A stretch of 64,000 bases of DNA, taken from Variovorax beijingensis (GTDB lineage Bacteria; Pseudomonadota; Gammaproteobacteria; Burkholderiales; Burkholderiaceae_C). Position numbers and translations under genes: made by a program. This document shows, piece after piece, positions 16,609 through 24,794 of the stretch. The notes under the pieces were generated by a model that did not search any database, had not been told where the DNA came from, and saw only the letters and a program-made list of their open reading frames with translations. Each line of letters starts with the position of its first letter. Within the stretch, counting starts at the first letter, position 1. The stretch lies in the NCBI RefSeq assembly GCF_007828835.1, contig NZ_VIVL01000019.1, positions 1-64,000 on the forward strand, read 5' to 3'.

Positions 16609-17541
16609 TCAGGACACCACCTGGTAGTACAGGTTCTGCGGGTGCTTCGCCTGCGCGAAGAAGAACCAGCGCTCCGCGAGCAGCCCTGGCGCCTGCACCA
16701 GCACCGCCAGCAGCCACGGCCATACGGCCGCGCTGGCAACGCCCCACAGCAGCAACAGCGAAGGCAGCACGAAGGCCAGCAGCAGGAAACCGAGCTTCAT
16801 GTTCCTGAGCGCGGCCAGCGTGGCGCCATGAAAGAACTCGCGCGTGTTGAACGAGCCGGCCGACATGCCCATCGACTTTTGCACGAGCTTCTCGGCGCGG
16901 ATGCCGGTGGCCGATTGCAGCGTCGACTTGTGGCGGATCGCCGCGTTGCGCCTGAGCGCCCCGCCGCGTGCGGCCCATGCCGCGAGCGTGGCGGCGAGCG
17001 CCCAGGGGCCGAACAGCTGCACGAAACCTGTTTCACCCGACAGCGCAGCCATCGCACAGGCCAGCACCAGCCCCGACGACAGGCCGATGAGCGTGAAGTT
17101 GACGACGGTGAGCGGATGCGCCCATTCCTCGATGAAGCGCAGGCAGGCGTAGATCATGGCGGTGCAGTACCAGAGCGCGGCCGCGCCACACAGCACCAGC
17201 ACCGGCAGCAGCCACGACCATGGCGCGCCGGCGCCGAATCGCAGCGACAGCCACCACAGCGCCACCAGCGCGATGAAGGCCGGCAGCACGATGACTTCAC
17301 GCGACATCCACGAGGTGCGCCACATCAGCACGGCGCGCCATGCGCGGCTCTTGCGGCCCAGGTGCATGAATGACGCGGCCAAGCCAGCCACGAGCAGCAC
17401 TTCGGCCACGCCGAGCGCCAGCGTGAGAAAGCCGGGCGCGAGGCCCAGGCCGAACAGCACTGCGAGCGCAAGCGCGACGACCAGGCCCTGCGCGGCGCCG
17501 GCCAGCGTGGTGAAGAAAAGAATGGAGAACGCGGGATGCAT
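16609..17541 (-). CDS. soeC: Sulfite dehydrogenase membrane anchor SoeC (DmsC-like)
   Basis: A 310-residue integral membrane protein with about eight hydrophobic segments and the DmsC-like start MHPAFSILFFTTLAGAAQGL. It would anchor the SoeAB catalytic pair on the cytoplasmic face and pass electrons to quinone. Starts four bases after soeB. The soe assignment rests on cytoplasmic catalytic subunits and the sulfite-generating neighbourhood; a DMSO-reductase anchor is the alternative. Confidence 0.75.
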   Translation of the reverse strand: MHPAFSILFFTTLAGAAQGLVVALALAVLFGLGLAPGFLTLALGVAEVLLVAGLAASFMHLGRKSRAWRAVLMWRTSWMSREVIVLPAFIALVALWWLSLRFGAGAPWSWLLPVLVLCGAAALWYCTAMIYACLRFIEEWAHPLTVVNFTLIGLSSGLVLACAMAALSGETGFVQLFGPWALAATLAAWAARGGALRRNAAIRHKSTLQSATGIRAEKLVQKSMGMSAGSFNTREFFHGATLAALRNMKLGFLLLAFVLPSLLLLWGVASAAVWPWLLAVLVQAPGLLAERWFFFAQAKHPQNLYYQVVS

Positions 17542-17545
17542 GCGG

Positions 17546-18388
17546 CTACTCCTGCGTTTCGATCGAGGGGGTGGTCTGCTGCGTGACGTGGCGCGGCAGG
17601 TACTGGTTGGCTGGGCTGGTCTCCCACTCAGGCATCAGCTGGTAGCCGCCGCGTTCGCGGATGGCCCTGGACACTTCGGAGTCCGGATCCTTCACGTCGC
17701 CGAACAGGCGCGCGCCGGTGGGGCAGGCCTTGACGCAGGCGGGCTTGCGGTCTTCCTTGGGCAGGTGCTCGTCGTAGATGCGGTCGACGCACAGCGTGCA
17801 CTTGGTCATGACCTGGCGCTCCTCGTCGAGCTCGCGCGCGCCGTAGGGACAGGCCCACGCGCAGTACTTGCAGCCGATGCACTTGTCGTAGTCGACCAGC
17901 ACGATGCCGTCTTCCTTGCGCTTGTAGCTGGCACCCGTGGGGCACACGGGCACGCAGGGCGGATCTTCGCAGTGCAGGCAGCTCTTGGGGAAGTGAACGG
18001 TCTGCGTGGCCGGAAAGGTGCCGGCCTCGTAGGTCTGCACGCGGTTGAAGAAAGTGCCGGTGGGATTGGCGCCATAGGGCTGCGCATCCGCGAGCGGGCC
18101 GGCGCTGCCGGAGGTGTTCCACTGCTTGCACGACGTGACGCAGGCATGGCAGCCGACGCAGACGTTGAGGTCGATGACGAGGGCGAGTTGCTTGGCGAGA
18201 GTTTCGCCCGGTTCGGCGCGTACGCAGGCATTTCTCCCTCCCCTTCCGGGGGAGGGCTGGGGTGGGGGCACAGCGGCCTTCATCACCGCATGGCTGCCAG
18301 TTCCAGCGCCGCTGCCCCCACCCCTGCCCTCCCCCGGAAGGGGAGGGAGCAGATCCGGGGCCATCAAATCCTTGAGCCACTGCATCAT
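17546..18388 (-). CDS. soeB: Sulfite dehydrogenase iron-sulfur subunit SoeB, carrying a REP insertion
   Basis: A 280-residue ferredoxin-type electron-transfer subunit. The core from residue 65 onward (LAKQLALVIDLNVCVGCHAC) has four Cys clusters: CVGCHAC, CLHCEDPPCVPVCP, CIGCKYCAWACP and CTLCVD/CVKACP, typical of DmsB/NrfC/SoeB subunits. Start chosen at the ATGA overlap with soeA. Residues about 13-52 are a Gly/Pro-rich insert encoded by an inverted REP-like pair, absent from the usual layout of this family, where the first cluster lies close to the N-terminus. The frame stays open through the insertion. It should relay electrons from SoeA to SoeC. Confidence 0.8.
   Translation of the reverse strand: MMQWLKDLMAPDLLPPLPGEGRGGGSGAGTGSHAVMKAAVPPPQPSPGRGGRNACVRAEPGETLAKQLALVIDLNVCVGCHACVTSCKQWNTSGSAGPLADAQPYGANPTGTFFNRVQTYEAGTFPATQTVHFPKSCLHCEDPPCVPVCPTGASYKRKEDGIVLVDYDKCIGCKYCAWACPYGARELDEERQVMTKCTLCVDRIYDEHLPKEDRKPACVKACPTGARLFGDVKDPDSEVSRAIRERGGYQLMPEWETSPANQYLPRHVTQQTTPSIETQE
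18234..18349. repeat. Inverted REP-like pair inserted in frame in soeB
   Basis: Two 37-bp arms (18234-18270 and 18313-18349) are inverted repeats matching at 36 of 37 positions, with a 42-bp spacer. Each arm contains a small hairpin, CCCTCCCC-TTCC-GGGGGAGGG. This is the architecture of REP doublets. It sits inside the coding sequence near the soeB 5' end and is read through without a stop. Confidence 0.85.
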
Positions 18389-21330
18389 TTCTTCCCCCTC
18401 CCCGCAAAGTACGTCAACACGCTCGCCGCCTTCCCCAGCACCCCGGGTGCGCTCGGCATGCTCGCCATCTGCGGAAAGCTTTCTTCCGGCTCGCCCGGTT
18501 CCGCGGGCCGTATGCGCACGCGCACGTCGTACCAGCCCGCCTGGCCCGTGACCGGATCCGAATTGCTGATGCGCCCACTGGCGGTGCCCGCGCAGGGCAG
18601 CTCCTCGCTGATCAGGTGGTTGAGCAGAAAGCCCTTGCGCGCCTCGTCCGCGCCGGGCGCCAGCTGCCAGGCGCCATCGGCCTTGCCGATGGCGTTCCAG
18701 GTCCACACGGTGCCGGGCTCCACCGCCTCGCTGTAGCGCAGCATGCAGCGCACCTGGCCCCATTGGCTCTCGACCCAGCACCAGCCGCCGTCGGCAATGC
18801 CCGCGGCCTGCGCGGTGAGCGGGTTCACGTGAAGATAGTTGTGGCTGTGGATCTGCCGAAGCCACGCGTTCTGCGAATCCCACGAGTGGTACATCGCCAT
18901 CGGCCGCTGGGTGATGGCGTTGAGCGGATAGGCATCGAGATCGGTCGAGGCCTCCTCGAGCGGCGGGTACCAGAAAGGCAGCGGATCGAAGTAGGTGTCG
19001 ATGCGCCCCCGCAGCGCATCGGGCGGCTGCCGGCCCGCGCTCTTGCCCTGCGCGGCCAGGCGGAAGCTCTGCAGCGTGTCGGAATACAGCGCCAGCTGCA
19101 CCGGGTCGTTGCGCTGGCGCCAGCCCTTGTCCTTTGCGAAGTCGAGGTACTCGCGGTTCCAGTTGCGCATGTAGTGCATGGTCTCGGGCATGTGGTACTG
19201 GAACACGCAGTTGTTCTGCGCATAGGCCTCCCACTGCTTGGGGTTGGGCTCGCCGCGCAGGTGCTCGGTGCCGTCCTTGCCGCGCCAGCCCATCAGAAAG
19301 CCGATGCCCGGCTGCGGCTGGAAGTTGACGACAAAGTCCGGATAGCCCGCGAACCTGCGCCCGCCTTCGGGCGTGGTGAAGGCCGGAAACTTCAGGCGCG
19401 AGGCCAGCTCGATCAGCACTTCCTGGAAAGGCTTGCACTGGCCGGTCGGCGGCACCACCGGAATGCGCACCGAATCGACCGGCCCGTCGAACTCCGAGAT
19501 CGGCCGGTCGAGCATGCTCATCACGTCGTGCCGCTCGAGGTACGTGGTGTCGGGCAGCACCAGGTCGGCAAAGGCCACGGTCTCGCTCTGGAAGGCGTCG
19601 CACACCACCAGGAAGGGAATCATGTGCTCGCCCTTCTCGTCCTTTCGGTTGAGCATCTCGCGCACGGCCATGGTGTTCATGCTGGAGTTCCAGGCCATGT
19701 TGGCCATGAAGATCAGCAGCGTGTCGATGCGGTAGGGGTCGCCCTTGACCGCATTGGTGATCACGTTGTGCATGAGCCCATGGGCCGACAGCGGATGCTC
19801 CCACGAGAACGCATGGTCGATGCGGATCGGCGAGCCGTCGGGGTTGATGGCCAGCTCTTCCGGGTTGGCCGGAAAGCCCAGCGGCGCGGCATTGAGCGGC
19901 GTGTTGGGCTGGATCATGCCGGGGTCGTTGAAGGCGCGGTAGTTGGGCACGATGTGGCGCGGGTACGGCGCCTTGTGGCGGAAGCCGCCGGGCGCGTCGA
20001 TGGTGCCGAGCACGCTCATCAGCACCGCCAGCGCGCGCACCGTCTGGAAGCCGTTCGAATGCGCCGCGAGCCCGCGCATGGCGTGGAAGGCCACGGGCCG
20101 CGCCTGTGTGGTCGCATGCTTCTTGCCCCAGGCATCGGTCCATGCAATGGGCAGTTCGAAGGCTTGCCTGAGCGCGGTCTCGCCCATCTCGCGCGCGAGC
20201 TTGCGGATGCGCTGCGCATCGATGCCGGTGATGGCCTCGGCCCACTCGGGCGTGCAGCTGGCCACGCGATCGCGCAGCAGCTGGAACGAGGGTGCGACGC
20301 GCGTGCCGTCGGCCAGCGTGTAGTGACCCTCGAGTGCCGGGTCGCAGCCGTCGGCAATGCCTTCGGGGTAGGCGTTCTTCACGCTGCCGCTGCTCTTGTC
20401 CCACACCAGCTTGTTGTGCGGATGGCGGCCGTCGCCGGGCGGCCCGCGCGTCGGGTCCGGGTCGAACGCGAACAGGCCCTGGCGCTCGCAGTCGTCCAGC
20501 ACCACGAGCTGCGGCGCATTGGTGAAGCGCTTGAGAAAGGCGTGGTCGATCAGGTCGCTCGCGATCAGCTCGTGCAGCAGCGCCATGAACAAGGCGCCGT
20601 CGGTGCCGGGCTTGATCGGAATCCATTCGTCGGCAATGGCCGAGTAGCCCGTGCGCACCGGGTTGATCGAAATGAAGCGGCCGCCCGCGCGCTTGAACTT
20701 GCTGATGGCAATCTTCATCGGGTTGCTGTGATGGTCCTCGGCCGTGCCGATCATCACGAACAGCCTGGCGCGGTCGAGGTCGGGCCCGCCGAATTCCCAG
20801 AAGCTGCCGCCGACGGTGTAGATCATTCCCGCGGCCATGTTGACCGAGCAGAAGCCGCCGTGCGCCGCATAGTTGGGCGTGCCGAACTGGCGCGCGAACA
20901 GGCCGGTGAGCGCCTGCATCTGGTCGCGGCCTGTGAAGAGCGCGAACTTCTTCGGGTCGGTCGCACGGATCTTGCCGAGCCGCTCGGTGAGCATGTCGAA
21001 GGCGCGCTCCCAGCTGATGGGCTCGAACTCCCCGGCCCCGCGCTCACTGCCGGCCTTGCGCAGCAGCGGCTGCGTGAGGCGCGCGGGCGACACCTGCTTC
21101 ATGATGCCCGACGAGCCCTTGGCGCAGATCACGCCCTGGTTCAGCGGATGCGCGGGGTTGCCGTCGATGTAGCGCACCTCAGGGCCGTGCTCGCCTTCGC
21201 GCAGGTGCACGCGGATGCCGCAGCGGCAGGCGCACATGTAGCAGGTGGTGGTCTTGACCTGGGTGTGGGCCGTGGGCGTGGGGGCGTCGAGCGGATCGTG
21301 GACGGGCTCTCGGGACAGGAAGCTGAACAC
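18385..21330 (-). CDS. soeA: Cytoplasmic sulfite dehydrogenase catalytic subunit SoeA (bis-MGD molybdoenzyme)
   Basis: A 981-residue DMSO-reductase-superfamily protein. The N-terminal [4Fe-4S] motif CYMCACRCG near residue 31, with a later Cys in GVICAKG, is followed by the bis-molybdopterin domains. There is no Tat leader, so the enzyme should be cytoplasmic, unlike DmsA. Segments such as GGFCSVNMAAGMIYTVGGSF and NPVRTGYSAIADEWIPIKPG fit my recollection of SoeA. SoeABC oxidises sulfite to sulfate and feeds quinone. The neighbouring suy, xsc and sau genes all release sulfite in the cytoplasm, which supports this reading. Divergent LysR gene upstream; overlaps soeB by four bases. Confidence 0.78.
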   Translation of the reverse strand: MFSFLSREPVHDPLDAPTPTAHTQVKTTTCYMCACRCGIRVHLREGEHGPEVRYIDGNPAHPLNQGVICAKGSSGIMKQVSPARLTQPLLRKAGSERGAGEFEPISWERAFDMLTERLGKIRATDPKKFALFTGRDQMQALTGLFARQFGTPNYAAHGGFCSVNMAAGMIYTVGGSFWEFGGPDLDRARLFVMIGTAEDHHSNPMKIAISKFKRAGGRFISINPVRTGYSAIADEWIPIKPGTDGALFMALLHELIASDLIDHAFLKRFTNAPQLVVLDDCERQGLFAFDPDPTRGPPGDGRHPHNKLVWDKSSGSVKNAYPEGIADGCDPALEGHYTLADGTRVAPSFQLLRDRVASCTPEWAEAITGIDAQRIRKLAREMGETALRQAFELPIAWTDAWGKKHATTQARPVAFHAMRGLAAHSNGFQTVRALAVLMSVLGTIDAPGGFRHKAPYPRHIVPNYRAFNDPGMIQPNTPLNAAPLGFPANPEELAINPDGSPIRIDHAFSWEHPLSAHGLMHNVITNAVKGDPYRIDTLLIFMANMAWNSSMNTMAVREMLNRKDEKGEHMIPFLVVCDAFQSETVAFADLVLPDTTYLERHDVMSMLDRPISEFDGPVDSVRIPVVPPTGQCKPFQEVLIELASRLKFPAFTTPEGGRRFAGYPDFVVNFQPQPGIGFLMGWRGKDGTEHLRGEPNPKQWEAYAQNNCVFQYHMPETMHYMRNWNREYLDFAKDKGWRQRNDPVQLALYSDTLQSFRLAAQGKSAGRQPPDALRGRIDTYFDPLPFWYPPLEEASTDLDAYPLNAITQRPMAMYHSWDSQNAWLRQIHSHNYLHVNPLTAQAAGIADGGWCWVESQWGQVRCMLRYSEAVEPGTVWTWNAIGKADGAWQLAPGADEARKGFLLNHLISEELPCAGTASGRISNSDPVTGQAGWYDVRVRIRPAEPGEPEESFPQMASMPSAPGVLGKAASVLTYFAGRGKK

Positions 21331-21411
21331 TGGCGGTCCTTCTTTTTTTGCGGGGCTGCGCCGATGTTAGAGAGCCTCGATCAAACGAAAAAGCGGAGAA
21401 TATCGCTCACG

Positions 21412-22347
21412 ATGACCGGAAAAACAGATCAGCAGCACACCGCCCAGCGGCTTCGCCTCAACCTGCGCCAGCTCGAGGTGTTCGTGGCCACGGCCCGGGG
21501 CGGCAGCACGCGCGCCGCGGCCGACCGCGTCGCGCGCTCGCAGTCGGCCGCGAGCAGCGCACTGGCCGACCTGGAGTCTTCCGTCGGCGCCCTGCTGTTC
21601 GACCGGCTCGGCCGCCGCCTGGTGCTCAACGAGAACGGCCGCGCGCTGCTGCCCAGGGCCCAGGCCCTGCTCGACCAGGCCGGCGAAGTGGAGGCGCTGT
21701 TCAGCGGCGAGCATGCGGCGCCGCTGCGCGTGGCAGCCAGCTTCACCATCGGCGAATACCTGCTGCCCGAGCGCGTATCGCAATGGACGGCGCTGCATCC
21801 CCAGAGCCAGGTGCACCTGCACATTGCCAACACGCGCGACGTGATCGAGGCGGTGGCGGGCTTCGACGTGGATGTCGGCTTCATCGAGGGGCCGCAGACC
21901 CACCCCGACCTGGTGGTGCGCGCATGGCGCGAGGACGAGCTGGTGATCGTGGCCGCGCCGGGGCATCCGCTCGCCAGGCGCATCGCCACGCACTACCAGC
22001 TCTCGCAGGCCACCTGGGTGCTGCGCGAACACGGTTCGGGCACGCGCCAGGTCACCGATGCGTGGCTGATCCAGAACCTGGAGCAGGTGCGCGTGGGCTT
22101 CGAGCTCGGCAGCACCGAGGCCATCAAGCGCGTGGTGGCCTCGGGCACCGGGCTGGCCTGCCTCTCGCGCTACACGGTGGCGCAGGCACTGGAAGACGGC
22201 CACCTGATCGAACTGCGCACGCGGCTGCCGGCGGGCATGCGGCGGCTGGCCACGGTGATGCACCGCGACAAGCTGCTCGGCCGCGCCACCGCCGATTTCC
22301 TGCGGCACTGCGGGGCGACGGTGCCGCGCATGCCGGCCGCGCGCTAA
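21412..22347 (+). CDS. LysR-family regulator, divergent from soeABC
   Basis: A 311-residue LysR-type regulator from ATG at 21412; an in-frame ATG at 21364 is possible. The N-terminal winged helix (NLRQLEVFVATARGGSTRAA, then RSQSAASSALADLE) is followed by a type-2 periplasmic-binding-like effector domain (LRVAASFTIGEYLLPERVSQ onward). Transcribed away from soeA with 81 bases between starts, so it likely controls soeABC; sulfite or a sulfonate intermediate would be a sensible effector, but this is inference. Converges on the GntR gene. Confidence 0.88.
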   Translation: MTGKTDQQHTAQRLRLNLRQLEVFVATARGGSTRAAADRVARSQSAASSALADLESSVGALLFDRLGRRLVLNENGRALLPRAQALLDQAGEVEALFSGEHAAPLRVAASFTIGEYLLPERVSQWTALHPQSQVHLHIANTRDVIEAVAGFDVDVGFIEGPQTHPDLVVRAWREDELVIVAAPGHPLARRIATHYQLSQATWVLREHGSGTRQVTDAWLIQNLEQVRVGFELGSTEAIKRVVASGTGLACLSRYTVAQALEDGHLIELRTRLPAGMRRLATVMHRDKLLGRATADFLRHCGATVPRMPAAR

Positions 22348-22362
22348 GCCGCGCAGCGCCGC

Positions 22363-23154
22363 TCAGGCCGGCCGCGACAGCAGGTGCACGTACTCGTACT
22401 GCGCCGTGTTGATGGTCGAGACGCGGTACTCCACCGGCTTGTCGCCGAAGCTGAGCGCGGTGCGCCGCACCTCCATCACCGGCGCGCCCGGCGCCACGCC
22501 AAGGATGCGCACCACGCTGCGGTCGGCCGCGATCGCGCGTGCACGCTCGCGCGCCAGCGTCACCGTGATGCCGAACTCGGTCTGGTAGAGGTGGTAGATG
22601 GTGCTCGGCCGTTCGCGAAAGCGCTTCTCGGTCAGGCCCTTGAACAGCAGCGCCGGCAGCGTGAGCCGGTCGTGGATCACCGCCCGGCCCTGCAGCAGCA
22701 GCCGGTTGTCGATCTGGATGGCGGGCTCGCCGGTTCGCAGGCCCAGCGCCTGCGCGGGCTCCTCGTCCATGCGCACGCGCTCGAAGGCGACGAACTCCAC
22801 CTGCGGCGCCTGCCGGAGACCGTCGCTGCGCTCCACATGGAAGAACTGGAACATGAAGCGATCGTCGTTGTGCACCGCAACGAAGGTGCCGCGCCCCTGC
22901 CGCCGCACGAGGATGTGCTCGGCCACCAGGTCGTCTGTTGCGTGGCGCAGCGTGCCGATCGACACGCCGAGCGCCGCAGCCAGCTCGCTCTCGCTCGGCA
23001 GCACGCTGCCGGCCGCGCAGCGTCCCGATTCGATGGCGCGCAGCAGCGAGCGCTTGACGAGGCGGTAGAGCGGCGCGCCCGCAGACTCGGCGGAAATCGG
23101 TTCGAACGCGGAGATGTCTGTCGAGCGGGGCATGGCGCATTGTGGCGGCCGCAT
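22363..23154 (-). CDS. GntR/UTRA (HutC-type) regulator, divergent from suyAB
   Basis: A 263-residue regulator; a second ATG at 23133 would remove seven residues and neither start has a strong ribosome-binding site. The winged helix lies at about residues 27-95 (PLYRLVKRSLLRAIESG, then LPSESELAAALGVSIGTLRHA). A UTRA ligand-binding domain follows (ILGVAPGAPVMEVRRTAL, then VEYRVSTINTAQYEYVHLL). It is transcribed away from suyA across about 100 bases that hold palindromic motifs, so it is the likely repressor of the sulfolactate operon. Confidence 0.88.
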   Translation of the reverse strand: MRPPQCAMPRSTDISAFEPISAESAGAPLYRLVKRSLLRAIESGRCAAGSVLPSESELAAALGVSIGTLRHATDDLVAEHILVRRQGRGTFVAVHNDDRFMFQFFHVERSDGLRQAPQVEFVAFERVRMDEEPAQALGLRTGEPAIQIDNRLLLQGRAVIHDRLTLPALLFKGLTEKRFRERPSTIYHLYQTEFGITVTLARERARAIAADRSVVRILGVAPGAPVMEVRRTALSFGDKPVEYRVSTINTAQYEYVHLLSRPA

Positions 23155-23160
23155 CGCGAT

Positions 23161-23250
23161 TCATCCAAGTCATCCATATGACCTGTTTGACACGCGGAGA
23201 CGCGCACTCGGACACTGGCCCGGCTGCAAATTCTCAGCGAGTCAAACAGG
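23161..23250 (+). promoter_or_regulatory. suyAB promoter/operator region with two inverted repeats
   Basis: GTCATCCATATGAC (23169-23182) is a palindrome with a four-base centre, embedded in a TCATCCA direct repeat (23161-23167, 23170-23176). TTGACA at 23187-23192 is a perfect -35; the -10 candidate GACACT at 23211 is poor, as in regulated promoters. CCTGTTTGAC (23182-23191) recurs exactly inverted as GTCAAACAGG (23241-23250), the second copy touching the suyA Shine-Dalgarno. Likely GntR operators. Confidence 0.5.
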
Positions 23251-23258
23251 AGACAACG

Positions 23259-23540
23259 ATGATTCATTTCGTTCTGCACGACGCGAAGGACACGGTCGCG
23301 GTCGTGGTGGTGGAAGGCGTCAAGGCCGGCATGTCGCTCAGCGGCTGGATCATGGACGAGGACCGCATGACCAGCGTCGATGCGCGCCAGGACATCCCGA
23401 TCGGCCACAAGGTCGCCCTCAAGGACATGGCGCCCGGCGACACGGTGTGGAAGTACGGCATCGACATGGGCAAGGTGGTGGCGCCGATCAAGGCCGGCGA
23501 GCACGCGCACGTCCAGAACATCAAGACCAAGCGCTGGTAA
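23259..23540 (+). CDS. suyA: (2R)-sulfolactate sulfo-lyase small subunit SuyA
   Basis: A 93-residue SAF-domain protein. With SuyB it cleaves (R)-3-sulfolactate to pyruvate and sulfite in the cytoplasm. The sequence pattern (VVEGVKAGMSLSGWIMDEDR, IGHKVALKDMAPGDTVWKYG, HVQNIKTKRW) is that of the small half of altronate/galactarate-dehydratase-like lyases, with a conserved His in HVQN. AGGAGACAACG precedes the ATG. First gene of suyA-suyB-slcC-comC-tctC. Confidence 0.93.
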   Translation: MIHFVLHDAKDTVAVVVVEGVKAGMSLSGWIMDEDRMTSVDARQDIPIGHKVALKDMAPGDTVWKYGIDMGKVVAPIKAGEHAHVQNIKTKRW

Positions 23541-23593
23541 GACATCGCCTCCGCTTCGCCCACTTCCATTCCCCACGAATCAGAAAGCACAGC

Positions 23594-24769
23594 ATGTCCA
23601 TCATTTCCAAAGACACCACCTTCCTCGGCTACCGCCGCGAAAACGGCCGCGTCGGCGTGCGCAACCACGTCATCATCCTGCCGCTGGACGATCTCTCCAA
23701 CGCGGCCGCCGAAGCGGTGGCCCACAACATCAAGGGCGCGCTCGCCATTCCGCATCCCTACGGCCGCCTGCAGTTCGGCGCCGACCTGGAACTGCACTTC
23801 CGCACGCTGATCGGCGCGGGCTGCAACCCGAACGTGGCGGCGGTCGTCGTCATCGGCATCGAGGACAGCTGGACGCAGAAGGTGGTCGACGGCATCGCCG
23901 CCACGGGCAAGCCGGTGGCCGGCTTCGGCATCGAGGGCCATGGCGACCACGACACCATCCTGCGCGCGAGCAAGGTGGCGCGCGAGTTCGTGCAGAACGC
24001 GAGCGAGAAGCGGCGCGAGCCCTGCGGCATCCACGAACTCTGGGTCTCGACCAAGTGCGGCGAGAGCGACACCACCTCGGGCTGCGGCTCCAACCCCACC
24101 GTGGGCAACGCCTTCGACAAGCTCTACGAGACCGGCAACACGCTGGTGTTCGGCGAAACCTCCGAGATCACCGGCGGCGAGCGCATCGTCGCGGAGCGCT
24201 GCCGCACGCCCGACGTGAAGGAGCGCTTCATGTTCATGTTCAACCGCTACCAGGACATGATCAACCGCCACAAGACCAGCGACCTGTCGGACTCGCAGCC
24301 CACCAAGGGCAACATCGCGGGCGGCCTGACGACCATCGAGGAAAAAGCGCTCGGCAACATCCAGAAGATCGGCAAGAAGTGCATGGTGGACGGCGTGCTC
24401 GACAAGGCCGAGATGCCCACCGGCCCGGGCCTGTGGTTCATGGACTCGTCCAGCGCGGCGGCCGAGATGGTGACGCTGTGCGCCGCCTCGGGCTACGCGG
24501 TGCACTTCTTCCCCACGGGCCAGGGCAACGTGATCGGCAACCCGATCCTGCCGGTCATCAAGATCTGCGCCAATCCGCGCACCGTGCGGCTCATGAGTGA
24601 ACACGTCGACGTCGACACCTCGGGCCTGCTACAGCGCGAGATGACGCTCGACCAGGCCGGCGACCAGCTGCTCGAATGCATGCTGCGCACCGCCAACGGC
24701 CGGCTCACCGCGGCCGAAGCGCTGGGCCACCGCGAGTTCGTGCTGACGCGGCTGTACGAGTCGGCCTGA
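23594..24769 (+). CDS. suyB: (2R)-sulfolactate sulfo-lyase large subunit SuyB
   Basis: A 391-residue UxaA-type lyase subunit. Key stretches are GYRRENGRVGVRNHVIILP near residue 12, VSTKCGESDTTSGCGSNPTV near residue 151, and the C-terminal FFPTGQGNVIGNPILPVIKI. Known SuyAB is an iron-dependent desulfonating lyase giving pyruvate and sulfite from (R)-sulfolactate. It lies 53 bases after suyA and its length is standard. Products feed central metabolism (pyruvate) and SoeABC or TauE (sulfite). Confidence 0.93.
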   Translation: MSIISKDTTFLGYRRENGRVGVRNHVIILPLDDLSNAAAEAVAHNIKGALAIPHPYGRLQFGADLELHFRTLIGAGCNPNVAAVVVIGIEDSWTQKVVDGIAATGKPVAGFGIEGHGDHDTILRASKVAREFVQNASEKRREPCGIHELWVSTKCGESDTTSGCGSNPTVGNAFDKLYETGNTLVFGETSEITGGERIVAERCRTPDVKERFMFMFNRYQDMINRHKTSDLSDSQPTKGNIAGGLTTIEEKALGNIQKIGKKCMVDGVLDKAEMPTGPGLWFMDSSSAAAEMVTLCAASGYAVHFFPTGQGNVIGNPILPVIKICANPRTVRLMSEHVDVDTSGLLQREMTLDQAGDQLLECMLRTANGRLTAAEALGHREFVLTRLYESA

Positions 24770-24794
24770 CGGCGCCCGCGCAACGGAAAGCATC

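Noticed and set aside
17546..20626. Very long minus-strand frame across soeB and the end of soeA, hinting at a fusion or frameshift
   Set aside because: The portion upstream of 18388 is an out-of-frame shadow of soeA; soeA and soeB are both intact and joined by an ATGA overlap.
16609..21330. DMSO reductase dmsABC
   Set aside because: The catalytic subunit lacks a Tat leader and the context is sulfite-generating; kept as an alternative only.
18616..22347. 1243-codon plus-strand frame ending in the LysR gene
   Set aside because: The first 2.7 kb is antisense to soeA; only the last 311 codons are a real gene.
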